This document shows positions 26,600 through 35,048 of a stretch of DNA of 64,000 nucleotides, one piece after another. The first letter of the stretch is position 1, and each line of letters begins with the position of its first letter. This DNA is from Pseudomonas sp. GM79 (GTDB lineage: Bacteria; Pseudomonadota; Gammaproteobacteria; Pseudomonadales; Pseudomonadaceae): positions 1 to 64,000 of the forward strand of contig NZ_AKJE01000108.1 in the NCBI RefSeq assembly GCF_000282495.1, given 5' to 3'. The position numbers and the translations under genes were made by a program. The notes beneath the pieces were generated by a model. That model was not told the DNA's origin, did not search any database, and saw only the letters and a list, made by a program, of their open reading frames with translations.

Positions 26600-26834
26600 T
26601 CCGCTAGGGTACTGCCCGGATAAATGTTCTGGCGGCCGATCAGACCGCCAAATGATCGTTAATGACCGATTGTTGATTCAGTTTCCAGAGGAGGTACGTG
26701 CACGAATCACTGGGCACGGTGGAGCTAAGCGGTGCACATACTGCGGACGTGTTTACTTGTCGCCGCTTCCCGAAATCGGCGGCCGCCTAGGTTTCTGGGA
26801 AGCAGGGGTACATGGCACAAGCTGGGTCAAATAA
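26586..26834 (+). CDS. Small zinc-finger-like protein, 82 residues
   Basis: Start at the internal ATG 26586; the longer frame to 26478 overlaps the preceding gene. Cysteine pairs CPDKC (residues 10-14) and CTYCGR (near 49) suggest a zinc-binding fold. No family recognised. Four-codon overlap with the gene before. Confidence 0.55.
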   Translation: MPHSNPLGYCPDKCSGGRSDRQMIVNDRLLIQFPEEVRARITGHGGAKRCTYCGRVYLSPLPEIGGRLGFWEAGVHGTSWVK

Positions 26835-26856
26835 GTAACCGGTTAGGAAAAGTGAA

Positions 26857-27333
26857 ATGAGAATTGCGGACCCAATGGACGCTTTGGTCAGCCTTCAACG
26901 AGAAGTGCGCCGGGGTATGCCAACACAATCCGGCGACCTAAATCATTGGATTAAGGTCGTCCTCGATCAGCCCAATGGAGTAATACGTTACACCTATGCG
27001 CGGGTCGAGCACGGGCGCGTAAAGGCGATAGCGATTTTCGTCCTACATGAGCCCATTGGTGGCGTGCCGTGTTTCAACTTGGGTTATGCCGTACCAGAAG
27101 CCTACCGCAACCGTGGTTGGGCGTGTGAGATCGTCGAGCAGGGTATTCAGGAGTTGCGCCATGGCCTTGGTCGTCACGGAGCAAAGTCCTTCTATGTCGA
27201 GGCCGTTGTTGGCAAAGACAACTTCGCCTCCCTGCGAGTTGCTTCAAAGATAATCTCGGAAACTCCAATTGAAGGAACCGATTCTGAATCAGGCGAGCCG
27301 GTACTCGCTTACACGCGACTTGTAGAGTGCTGA
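26857..27333 (+). CDS. GNAT-family acetyltransferase
   Basis: 158 residues. GNAT signs: NLGYAVPEAYRNRGWACEIV (motif A, acetyl-CoA pyrophosphate loop with R-N-R-G-W), then KSFYVEAVVGKDNFASLRVA (motif B, N-x-A-S). Substrate unknown. GGTTAGGAAAAGTGAA before the ATG acts as ribosome site. Plus-strand array gene. Confidence 0.7.
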   Translation: MRIADPMDALVSLQREVRRGMPTQSGDLNHWIKVVLDQPNGVIRYTYARVEHGRVKAIAIFVLHEPIGGVPCFNLGYAVPEAYRNRGWACEIVEQGIQELRHGLGRHGAKSFYVEAVVGKDNFASLRVASKIISETPIEGTDSESGEPVLAYTRLVEC

Positions 27334-27348
27334 TCAAGGAAAAATCGC

Positions 27349-27570
27349 ATGAGCCCATCGATTTTGGATGAACATCCATTGTTACTGGCACCTGTCATGC
27401 AGATGGTGGGAGCGTTTCCTCTATTTATTCTATGGGTAGTTGGCGACACCTGGGTCAGATGCGATGAAGGTAATTTTTCGATTGGTGCAGACGAGTCCGC
27501 TACTTTTGATCAAGTACGTGATCTGCTGCTAGACGCCAAAGGGGATGACTACCCTTGGGAAGAATACTGA
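27349..27570 (+). CDS. Hypothetical cargo protein, 73 residues
   Basis: Unrecognised. A hydrophobic middle (MVGAFPLFILWVVGDTWVR) is followed by an acidic tail (LLLDAKGDDYPWEEY). Preceded by CAAGGAAAAA. Possibly a small membrane-associated protein. Confidence 0.5.
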   Translation: MSPSILDEHPLLLAPVMQMVGAFPLFILWVVGDTWVRCDEGNFSIGADESATFDQVRDLLLDAKGDDYPWEEY

Positions 27571-27612
27571 CCCCGGCTACTGACGATTGAGTGAAAGGAA
27601 AAGGGAAAGAAC

Positions 27613-28386
27613 ATGCCTACCCACGAATTGCTCAGAGGCGAATGGATCGCCGCAGGCTACAAATCAGATATGGGGAGCGCGATAGCCTGCCGTCCACCAG
27701 ACGATCACTCGATGATTCGCCTGTACTACCTCACCAAGTTTGAGCACGCTGTCAGCAACATAGAAAATCGCCGTGTCAAGGTGTCTCGTTTTGCTGACCT
27801 GAATGATCCCTTTGAGCTTCTTGCCGCGAACTTCAAAGAACATAAGACGCGTAAGGTCATAAGAAACTGGAAGGATAAAAGCCATTCTCTTATGGGCTTA
27901 CTGTGCTTCGCCGGAGACTGGTCAGAGCCAGTGATGTGGAGCCACTACGGCGAGAAGCACACAGGAGTTTGTTTGGGGTTCGATGTCAGCCGCAGCACGG
28001 TTCAGCAGGTCAGCTACAAGGACGATCGAATCCTCGCCGCATTAGGCAAAACGCAAACTCCAGATGAACTGAGCGAGGAACTGCAACAACAGTTGCTATG
28101 CACCAAATCCGGAGGATGGCGGTATGAGGAGGAATACCGTCGATTCGTAAATTTGAATGATGCATCAACTGATGGGGCGCGTCATTTCTGGCCAATCAGC
28201 GGCGATGTTCAACTGGCGGAGGTAATCCTTGGACCATTATGCGAGGAGCCTGTCGAATCGGTCAGGCAGAAGGTTAAATCGCATTTTCCCAACGCCGTTG
28301 TTTTTAAGGCCAGGCTGGCATTTCAGTCCTTTAAGATTGTGCCAGATGCTCGCACAGTTAAGAACTGGCGATCCGGCGACCATTAA
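27613..28386 (+). CDS. DUF2971 family protein
   Basis: 257 residues. DUF2971 features in order: LYYLTKFEHAVSNIENRRVK, RFADLNDPFELL, MGLLCFAGDWSEPVMWSHYG, HTGVCLGFD and WRYEEEYRRF. Function unproven; family members are frequent in defence and mobile regions. A start at 27712 (MIRLYYLTKF) is possible, but the ribosome site GGAAAAGGGAAAG favours 27613. Followed by repeat copy 5. Confidence 0.78.
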   Translation: MPTHELLRGEWIAAGYKSDMGSAIACRPPDDHSMIRLYYLTKFEHAVSNIENRRVKVSRFADLNDPFELLAANFKEHKTRKVIRNWKDKSHSLMGLLCFAGDWSEPVMWSHYGEKHTGVCLGFDVSRSTVQQVSYKDDRILAALGKTQTPDELSEELQQQLLCTKSGGWRYEEEYRRFVNLNDASTDGARHFWPISGDVQLAEVILGPLCEEPVESVRQKVKSHFPNAVVFKARLAFQSFKIVPDARTVKNWRSGDH

Positions 28387-28402
28387 GACGCTAACGAGTT
28401 AA

Positions 28403-28476
28403 GGGAAAAGCCGCTCCACCGCCAGCCCGCCAATGCGCGGGCTAAGCCCGTAGGAGAGGACTACTTTCGCGTCCAC
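28403..28476 (+). repeat. Two-hairpin intergenic repeat, copy 5
   Basis: GGGAAAAGCCGC start; hairpin 1 AGCCCGC-caatgc-GCGGGCT (7 bp, fully paired where copy 4 has T-G); hairpin 2 GGAC-tactttcgc-GTCC. Ends GTCCACG like copy 1. The next ATG is 22 bp on. Confidence 0.75.
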
Positions 28477-28497
28477 GTTTACAAGAGGATCAGCATT

Positions 28498-28881
28498 ATG
28501 AGCACTGCTACCTGCCGCATCTGCGGGCTTCTTTATGTGTCATCTTTGGTAGAGGATCAAAAAACTCACGCTGCTATTCATAAAAAGCTAGCAAGCGGTT
28601 CACAGCCGCAGAAGGTTCGGGACTTTTCCAAAGCCTTTGGCTGGGCGGTAGCTCATAACGATGGCGGTCTTGAGCGAATGAAAGATCAGCATGACCCTGA
28701 ACTCGGTAAGCTGGTAGTCGCATTTTCTTGGTGGAGTCGCGCTCTTTCGAATGGTGTCCAGGTGAAGGACTTTGACAGTTACATGGAGGCTCACCTTGCA
28801 TTTGCCGATTCACTCGTCAGTGGTATAGACGTGGATAAAACCAGCGCAGCGATCAAAAAATGGGAAAGGTTCGCAGGCTGA
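28498..28881 (+). CDS. C2H2 zinc-finger-like protein, 127 residues
   Basis: The N-terminal CRICGLLYVSSLVEDQKTHA, with histidines at THAAIH, gives C-x2-C…H-x3-H, close to the ESCO1-type zinc finger (C-x2-C-G-x2-Y…H). The rest is helical and unrecognised. AGAGGAT precedes the ATG. Could bind nucleic acid. Confidence 0.6.
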   Translation: MSTATCRICGLLYVSSLVEDQKTHAAIHKKLASGSQPQKVRDFSKAFGWAVAHNDGGLERMKDQHDPELGKLVVAFSWWSRALSNGVQVKDFDSYMEAHLAFADSLVSGIDVDKTSAAIKKWERFAG

Positions 28882-28906
28882 TCACCAGCTAGAGGAAACC
28901 ACGGCT

Positions 28907-29104
28907 ATGACCATGCGCACGTATGAATACTTTGCTTGCCCCAACGGCCACCAGGGCGAAGAGAAAACCACCGAGAACGATCAGCCATATTCGAAGTGCT
29001 GGGAGAGTATTTTGATCAAGGGCCTCAGAAACGGGCCAGATGGCAGCTATTTATGCGAAGTGTGCGGGTTGCTGATGTCTCGCGTCCCGAAGCCATCCGC
29101 ATAG
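28907..29104 (+). CDS. Zinc-ribbon-like small protein, 65 residues
   Basis: Cysteines at YFACPNGHQGEE, YSKCWES and LCEVCGLLMS suggest a small zinc ribbon. Unrecognised. GAGGAAACC upstream. Plus-strand array gene. Confidence 0.5.
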   Translation: MTMRTYEYFACPNGHQGEEKTTENDQPYSKCWESILIKGLRNGPDGSYLCEVCGLLMSRVPKPSA

Positions 29105-29113
29105 GAAACGACC

Positions 29114-29194
29114 ATGTCATTCCCAAAGATCCACCAGCACAATTCACACGTCACGGCCGATCCGATCATGTCGGACTACGTTCGCGAGCAGTAG
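29114..29194 (+). CDS. Short ORF, 26 residues, last before the recombinase
   Basis: TAGGAAACGACC precedes ATG; MSFPKIHQHNSHVTADPIMS plus six residues. It ends 26 bp before the end of the convergent recombinase gene. Confidence 0.3.
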   Translation: MSFPKIHQHNSHVTADPIMSDYVREQ

Positions 29195-29220
29195 CAACGG
29201 CTTCATATCGAATGGCTTAC

Positions 29221-30201
29221 TCATGTTCGACCACCAATGTAAGTCGATAACAGGTCGATACGGCCGAGTCCCAACTCGTAGCTGATTTGCACTCGGGCAT
29301 CCTGATCTAGGCGTCGGTCGAGTTGGTAGCAACGGCCACCATTGATGGGCGCAAGATGATGAGTGCTCTGCTCATAGCGTTCGCACGCATAGGCGGCCCG
29401 AAGCTCGTGGAAGCCTTTGAGGTTGTGCGAATGGAGGATCTCTCGTGCGGGGCGGACGATTTGCCGTTGTAAATCGACATAGCTTTCGTTCGGTGCAAGC
29501 AGATTGCGGCTACCGTTGGGTGAAACCTGTTCGGCAAATTTCAGCGCGTCACGAATAGGATCATTTACCGTAATCCAACGAAGCGCCGACGCACGTGAGC
29601 GGCCACCTTGGATGCCATCTCGGATGTTGATTTTGCCGTAGTGTTCGGTCTCATGTTTTAGGCGCGGTAGGTCGGCCAAAATGGCCTCGCGCAAGCGCAT
29701 GCCGGTGGCTCGCGCCAACTGAACGATGGCCGCCGCGCGCGGCATTTGGTGTTCGCAGAGCACGTCGACGATCCGCTTCACCTGCTCATGGTCTTGGCCT
29801 TGCGGCGTCGAGCGACGAACACTGGTACGCCGCATTCCCAAGGCCTTACTCGGGCTCGGCACCGCCACAGACTGATCGCCGCGAAGCGCCGCCATAGTCC
29901 GGTTCACGCTGGACAACCGGTTTTGCGCGGTGGCGATGCCGATAGCGCCTTGTTCAACTTGTTGGCGCAGATGCCCTGCGTAGTCCAGCAAGGTCTGCCG
30001 ATCTACCTGCCGCGCATCGTTAAGCCCCGGCCCATCCTCCGAACGACACCAGCGGACAAACGCCTGCCAGCGATCACTGTGCGCCTTGACCGTGGCGTAA
30101 TGCCCGCCGCCAAAAAGATCGCGCAAGGCTTGCGGTCCGGCATAACTCAGTTGTCGACCATAGCCAAAATTGCGCCCATCTCGTCTACCAACCAATGCCA
30201 T
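29221..30201 (-). CDS. Tyrosine recombinase (PF12834/PF12835 type)
   Basis: 326 residues from the ATG at 30201 (GAGAGGAG upstream); the frame extends to 30339 without a better start. Catalytic residues in order: TGMRLRE (Arg169), FHELRAAYA (His265, Arg268) and STYIGG (Tyr321). The second histidine/tryptophan site reads ELGLGRID, with Leu where His is usual. The N-terminal part (residues 30-120) is a SAM-like core-binding domain. Not a typical terminal ICE integrase: it sits inside the transfer region between the TIGR03747 gene and the cargo array, convergent with the array. It may have served integration or shuffling of that array. Confidence 0.8.
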   Translation of the reverse strand: MALVGRRDGRNFGYGRQLSYAGPQALRDLFGGGHYATVKAHSDRWQAFVRWCRSEDGPGLNDARQVDRQTLLDYAGHLRQQVEQGAIGIATAQNRLSSVNRTMAALRGDQSVAVPSPSKALGMRRTSVRRSTPQGQDHEQVKRIVDVLCEHQMPRAAAIVQLARATGMRLREAILADLPRLKHETEHYGKINIRDGIQGGRSRASALRWITVNDPIRDALKFAEQVSPNGSRNLLAPNESYVDLQRQIVRPAREILHSHNLKGFHELRAAYACERYEQSTHHLAPINGGRCYQLDRRLDQDARVQISYELGLGRIDLLSTYIGGRT

Positions 30202-30339
30202 GATCAAACTCCTCTCGAAGCCAAACACCTGTGAGGCTTGTCCACTAACGCGGGACTGGCGGCTCCTTACGACCGGGAACTTGGGCCTCTCATGAGCTGG
30301 CCTCCTGAACACTTCCGCAGATAAGCATTCGTGTCGCAC

Positions 30340-31068
30340 TCAGAGATATTTTTTGAATGTCGCCGTCGTGATGGCCATGGCGACCCCGAGCATCACGGCG
30401 CAAGGCAGAAGTACCGCCATTGGGTTGAGCGAAAAGGGTAGGGACAGGTAAAGGATCCAGGGCACGATCAGCAGTGGGATGACCGCTCGCTTGGCCCGAT
30501 GATAGACAAAGCTGCTTTCGCGCCCAGCGCCGAATTTACGCAGGTCGCGGCGCATCAAACCATCGATGAAGCCGGTGAACATGGCCAGCAGAAGCAGGGG
30601 GGTCGCCAAGACCAGAATGGTCAGACGCACCACGAAAGTGAAAGTGACATACACCGCCGCCAGTACAAAATCCTCGATGCTCACATACAGCTGATTGAGC
30701 CCGCTCCAGATACCTTTGTCCTGGCTCGACGCCCGCGCGTGCTGGGCGAAATCCGTAAAACCGGTCTTGACCAGTAACCACTGCTGGAGGAAATCCAGCC
30801 ACTGGACAATCGTCTGTCCAGGCTGTTGGATAATCAGTGAGGATGTGAAGTGCTCACTGAGCCAGCCCAGTTCGCTGCTCAGCATCGCCTGACTGTGTCG
30901 CCAGCCTTGATCACCCCAGAACAGCAGCAGACCGGCCCACTCGATCAGAATCGAGAACAGCAACGAGGCGATCAGCAAACCGATGACGTGCAGGACCAGG
31001 TTAATCGCCGAGACGATTAGCCCTGGGCGCTGGATGGGTTGCGGTGGAGGGTTCTGAGCTGAAGTCAT
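30340..31068 (-). CDS. ICE membrane protein (PFL_4697, TIGR03747 type)
   Basis: 242 residues from the ATG at 31068. Four hydrophobic segments: LVLHVIGLLIASLLFSILIE, VRLTILVLATPLLLLAMF, PLLIVPWILYLSLPF and a C-terminal one. It retains IDGLMRRDLRKFGAGRESSF. It regularly accompanies TraD in this ICE class; function unknown. Confidence 0.82.
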   Translation of the reverse strand: MTSAQNPPPQPIQRPGLIVSAINLVLHVIGLLIASLLFSILIEWAGLLLFWGDQGWRHSQAMLSSELGWLSEHFTSSLIIQQPGQTIVQWLDFLQQWLLVKTGFTDFAQHARASSQDKGIWSGLNQLYVSIEDFVLAAVYVTFTFVVRLTILVLATPLLLLAMFTGFIDGLMRRDLRKFGAGRESSFVYHRAKRAVIPLLIVPWILYLSLPFSLNPMAVLLPCAVMLGVAMAITTATFKKYL

Positions 31069-31108
31069 CCTTCTTGACTCCGCGAGATGCACTGCAGGGC
31101 CGACGGCG

Positions 31109-33268
31109 TCATGGGGCCTCCTGAGCAGGAACACTTGCATCCACCGCTGAAGAAGTGCGTGGAGGCGTAACCCGATCTGGATCGAAGTCGAGCGTCGGGC
31201 CGCCGCCACTTGCACTCCACCAGTGACCCGCCTGTTCGTTGTAGCTGGCGCGCATCTGCTGGGTGAGCTCCTGCAGATCCTTGGGCATCGCATCGTCGGG
31301 AGAGGGTCTGGGCAGTGGCATACGGACTTTCCAGAGTTGGCCACCGGCCTGGAAGGAGAACATTTGCCCCTTGGGCAAACTGACGATATGCGCGGGCTCG
31401 ATCAACGGCACGCTGGTGCTACTGACCCGGTCCTGCGAGGACGAGGTGAAGTCCGTGTTGGCCTCCGGATCGGAGGTGTCGGTGGCCCCCGAGACCAGGG
31501 TTTTGGTCAGCACGTTGATCTTGGGCAACTGTTGGGTGAGCAGCTCAGCGGTGGCGGTTTCGCGCACCCGGAGCATCTGCAGGGTGTTGAAGTTGCCGAT
31601 GACCTGGCCGGCTTTGGCTCGGTTGCCGATACGCGCTTCGATATCGCTGAGGGTTTGGGTGTAGGCGGTGACTTGGATACCGGCACCGCCGCCCTTGTTG
31701 ATCAGCGGAATGAATTCATCGCCCATCAACTCGTTGAACTCATCGGCGTGCAGGTTGATCGGTAGCTTGTCGGGGCTGCTGCCTGCGATAGGCAAGCCAT
31801 GGTCGATGCCATGCTTGTAGATGTGTCCGGCGACCGAGACCAGATCGGCGAACATGGAGTTGCCCACGGCAGCGGCGACCTCGGCATCGGTCAGTGCATC
31901 CAGGCCGATGTAGACGATGCCGCGTTTTCGGATGATCTGCATCCAGTCGAAGATCGGCCGCGGGTCATTCAGGTCGGTGTAGTTGGGGGCCAGCAGTTGG
32001 GCGGTCTTGCCGGTGGTGAGTTTCTCCAGCAGCGGCAGTAGCGAGGCCACGATTTTGTCGAAGTAAGTACGGTCATATCGTACCGCCGAACGCAGTCCGT
32101 CCATTACCGGATCAAATACCCGCTTCACCGCTAGGTACTGCTCGATGGCCACCACACGCTTTTCGCGCCCGATCATATGCCGGGGGATGTTCTTCTCGGT
32201 GAGCTTGCCTTCAAGCTGAACGATCACCTCCCACGCCTTCGGGTCGGTCTTGGCGAAAAACTGCTGGGCGTACTCGATGAACAGTGCGTCGATGTTGACC
32301 ACATGCCGTTGGATCTGCAGGTAGTCCGGACGCCGGCCTAACTCGATCAGGGCACGGGCGATGATGTTGACGAAACGCCAGGCAAACTCACGAAAGGCCG
32401 CGGAGTTACCTTCGCCGCTGAGCTGCCCGGCGATGCGTGACGCCACTTCCGAGATACGCCCGAAGCGTCCCACGGCGTTGTAACGAGCGGAGATCTCCGG
32501 CCAGCCCAGATGGAAAACATAGAACTCCTTATCCCGACCAGCGCGCTTGGCTTCAACGTACATCCGTTTGAGCAAGTCGGCATCGCCCTTCGGATCGAAG
32601 ACGATGACCACCTCATGTTCGATGCGATGAATGTCCTGGGTGATGTACACCTCGGCGAGTCGCGTCTTGCCGACACGGGTCGTGCCCAACACCAGGGTGT
32701 GTCCGACCCGTTCGCCCAGCGGCAGACTGACTTCCGTTTCGTCGGGCTCGACCCCATGCAGCAATGGTGAGCCGCCTACCGGGGGCAAAGGGCGCAGCGG
32801 ATTGAAGGCGCTGTCCCAGGCGGTGACACGGGCCAGTGTCGAGAACGGAAACGGAGCATGTTCCAGGCGCCGTTCGAGTGCTCGGGCCAGGCGGTAACGG
32901 GTCGGTTGGTCGACATAATGAGCGACCGCCGGATCCTGAGCCTCGACCAAGCGCTGGGTGTGCAGGCGGGTCCAGCGAAAACCGCGGCCCATGAACAGAC
33001 GTTTGCGGCTGACCGGAATCTGCCGACTGGTCAGCTCGTAGCGGGGCAGCCGGCGGATATTGCGCCGATAACGCAGCACTTCCCAGGCTTGGCGCAGTCG
33101 GATCAGACCGAACAGGGTATAGGCCAACGCCGCAACCAGACCGATCTCGGGTGACAGGGCCACGGCCCAGGGCGAGTACACGCACAGCACTGTAGCGGCG
33201 ATGCAGATCGCTACGGTATACAGCTCCACCGCTGGCCGGAGCTTGGACTCCATTGCATGCTCGGCCAT
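31109..33268 (-). CDS. traD: Conjugative coupling factor TraD (SXT/TOL type)
   Basis: 719 residues. Two N-terminal membrane helices (VAICIAATVLCVYSPW, IGLVAALAYTLFGLI), Walker A GTTRVGKT at residues 195-202 and a Walker B-like NLHADEFNEL. This VirD4/TraD ATPase would feed the relaxase-DNA complex into the secretion channel, but no relaxase gene is present in this window. Corresponds to TIGR03743. Downstream of the PFL_4695-type gene in one operon. Confidence 0.9.
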   Translation of the reverse strand: MAEHAMESKLRPAVELYTVAICIAATVLCVYSPWAVALSPEIGLVAALAYTLFGLIRLRQAWEVLRYRRNIRRLPRYELTSRQIPVSRKRLFMGRGFRWTRLHTQRLVEAQDPAVAHYVDQPTRYRLARALERRLEHAPFPFSTLARVTAWDSAFNPLRPLPPVGGSPLLHGVEPDETEVSLPLGERVGHTLVLGTTRVGKTRLAEVYITQDIHRIEHEVVIVFDPKGDADLLKRMYVEAKRAGRDKEFYVFHLGWPEISARYNAVGRFGRISEVASRIAGQLSGEGNSAAFREFAWRFVNIIARALIELGRRPDYLQIQRHVVNIDALFIEYAQQFFAKTDPKAWEVIVQLEGKLTEKNIPRHMIGREKRVVAIEQYLAVKRVFDPVMDGLRSAVRYDRTYFDKIVASLLPLLEKLTTGKTAQLLAPNYTDLNDPRPIFDWMQIIRKRGIVYIGLDALTDAEVAAAVGNSMFADLVSVAGHIYKHGIDHGLPIAGSSPDKLPINLHADEFNELMGDEFIPLINKGGGAGIQVTAYTQTLSDIEARIGNRAKAGQVIGNFNTLQMLRVRETATAELLTQQLPKINVLTKTLVSGATDTSDPEANTDFTSSSQDRVSSTSVPLIEPAHIVSLPKGQMFSFQAGGQLWKVRMPLPRPSPDDAMPKDLQELTQQMRASYNEQAGHWWSASGGGPTLDFDPDRVTPPRTSSAVDASVPAQEAP

Positions 33269-33277
33269 GGTCTGGAC

Positions 33278-33793
33278 TCACTGTTCCAGTGAGGTGGCGG
33301 TGATCAAGACGGGGTAGTGCTCAATCTGCAGGCGGGTGGCGATGTCGTTGCCGTTGACCGGCAGAATGGTGATGCCCGGAGCGGCTGCTCGAATCCGGGC
33401 CAGGGTTTCAGCATCGGCCACTTCGACGGCGAGGCCGGCCGCACCCATTTCCTCCAGTTCAGCCGCGCGTTGACGCAACCAAACCAGTGATTGGGGATCC
33501 TCACCGACCAGGAAGAATGGCCGCAAACCCGGCATGTTCAGGGCGCGAGACGTGATCTGGCCGGGGCTCAGCCGAGAACTGCGGACGGGCAGTATCCAGG
33601 CTTCATCGGCAAACGTGGACAGGTCCGCATGCATGGCCCGATCAGGCAGGGTCTTGTTGTTTATGGGCGGCCTGGAAACCTGAAAGTGGGGGCGGGTGAA
33701 GTCGCTAGGCTGACCCCCGGCTACGGTCAATTGCGGCTGGGCGAACGGTGCCACGAGCAGGATGCAATAACAGGTAAGGGGTATTCGTTTCAT
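33278..33793 (-). CDS. ICE exported protein (PFL_4695 type)
   Basis: 171 residues from the ATG at 33793. Signal peptide (LTCYCILLVAPFAQPQLTVA). The mature part has AWILPVRSSRLSPGQITSRA and a thioredoxin-like/TrbC-like second half (LRPFFLVGEDPQSLVWLRQR, YPVLITATSLEQ). ATGA overlap with the transglycosylase gene. Role in transfer unknown. Confidence 0.75.
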   Translation of the reverse strand: MKRIPLTCYCILLVAPFAQPQLTVAGGQPSDFTRPHFQVSRPPINNKTLPDRAMHADLSTFADEAWILPVRSSRLSPGQITSRALNMPGLRPFFLVGEDPQSLVWLRQRAAELEEMGAAGLAVEVADAETLARIRAAAPGITILPVNGNDIATRLQIEHYPVLITATSLEQ

Positions 33794-34338
33794 GGTGGTG
33801 TGCCTTGTTCGACGGAAGTCAGCAGCCGTGCGAGTTGCCAGGAAAAGCCGGCGCGGTAGCGTGCGGCCGGCGCGCCTCCTGCCGGGCGGTGATAGCGTCC
33901 GGCCGCTGACACCCAATCACCGGTGGCGGCGTGATGCTCCTGCAACAGCGTGGCGGTCACGGCGAGGTTTCGGTAGGGGTCGAGGGCTTCGCAGGGGCTG
34001 GAAAAACGTTGTCCGTGATAACCCAGGTTGGTTTGGCCGAGTCCAGCATCGACCCGCTTGGCGTCATGTCGGGCGAGTGCCTGAAGCAAGGCGTGACAGG
34101 CGGCCTGGCGAGTGGCGAAGCGGTAGGATGTTCCGGCGATGTTCAGGGTCCACGGCCAGGGCAGCAGTCGACCACGGACGCGGATACCACTCTCCTGCAG
34201 GGCAATCGCGAACAGCACCGTAGAAGGGATGTCGGCGTCATGCGCCGCCAGTTGGTAGGCCGGAGGCGGAAGTTCGTCAGCCTGGACGGCGAGCACCGTC
34301 AGCAGGAGCGCAATACCGCTCAATCGAGGCGCTGCCAT
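33790..34338 (-). CDS. Lytic transglycosylase of the ICE
   Basis: 182 residues with signal peptide. SLT fold: FAIALQESGIR holds the catalytic Glu49, then GLGQTNLGYHGQRFSSPCEA and NLAVTATLLQEHHAATGDWV. It would locally open peptidoglycan for the transfer channel. Overlaps both neighbours in the operon. Confidence 0.85.
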   Translation of the reverse strand: MAAPRLSGIALLLTVLAVQADELPPPAYQLAAHDADIPSTVLFAIALQESGIRVRGRLLPWPWTLNIAGTSYRFATRQAACHALLQALARHDAKRVDAGLGQTNLGYHGQRFSSPCEALDPYRNLAVTATLLQEHHAATGDWVSAAGRYHRPAGGAPAARYRAGFSWQLARLLTSVEQGTPP

Positions 34339-35039
34339 TGTCCATTCACCTGCTGGAACGTGGCGGGCAATGGTGCCGGGGCCCCCAGACTGAACCAGCG
34401 GCCACGGTCATGGTTCAGTGTGATCTTCCGGCGTTGAACCATGACCGGATCGATGTCCGCTTGCCGAGCCCAGCGACGGACGCGTTCATCCTCGCCTTGG
34501 CTGCCCACCAGGTAGATATCGAATGCCGTGTCACTGCTTTGCAGACGCTGCGCTTCGGCGGTGCACGCTGGGCAATGGTCCTCCACAAACAGAGCTTGGC
34601 GCAGCGCGACCGCCGAGTTGGCAGGGGCTGGGGATGCCATGCCCTGGATCGGCAGCAGTCCGGGAAACAGCTTGGCCCAGGCCGCGGTGTAAGCGTTTTG
34701 ATAGGCCAACTCGCGCTCGGCGCGTTTGGCTTCCAGCGCTACTTGTAATTCGGCATAGCGCTGGCGCTCTTGATCGGTCTGGGCCTCGACCCCAAGTGCG
34801 GTCAACGGATCGAGGTTCGGGCTCCAGAAACCGCGTGGGCCGGCTTGGATCTGTTCGAAACGCGTCCACTCCTGCTCGGTCAACCCCCAGCTTGCCGCCT
34901 GTTCAGCGTGAGCGCGCTCCAGGGGAGCGGACTGCGTGTCCTGGATCCGTGATTGTGTCGCGACGGGGTTGCCCATCGCAGCGCCCGCGGTTAGGAGCGA
35001 AACGAGACAGACGACGGTGGGCACTAGCGCTCGGTTCAT
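34320..35039 (-). CDS. ICE exported protein (PFL_4693, TIGR03759 type)
   Basis: 239 residues with signal peptide. The signature WGLTEQEWTRFEQIQAGPRG followed by FWSPNLDPLTALGVEA identifies the family. The C-terminal half is thioredoxin-like with FVEDHCPACTAEAQRL (a CPAC pair), hinting at disulfide chemistry in the periplasm. Confidence 0.82.
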   Translation of the reverse strand: MNRALVPTVVCLVSLLTAGAAMGNPVATQSRIQDTQSAPLERAHAEQAASWGLTEQEWTRFEQIQAGPRGFWSPNLDPLTALGVEAQTDQERQRYAELQVALEAKRAERELAYQNAYTAAWAKLFPGLLPIQGMASPAPANSAVALRQALFVEDHCPACTAEAQRLQSSDTAFDIYLVGSQGEDERVRRWARQADIDPVMVQRRKITLNHDRGRWFSLGAPAPLPATFQQVNGQWQRLD

Positions 35040-35048
35040 GATCGCTTC

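Noticed and set aside
23294..28476. CRISPR array
   Set aside because: The repeats are separated by whole genes at irregular distances, differ in sequence, and no cas genes are present.
23294..28476. Classical integron attC sites
   Set aside because: No clear paired GTTRRRY/RYYYAAC cores at the ends and no IntI; kept only as an analogy.
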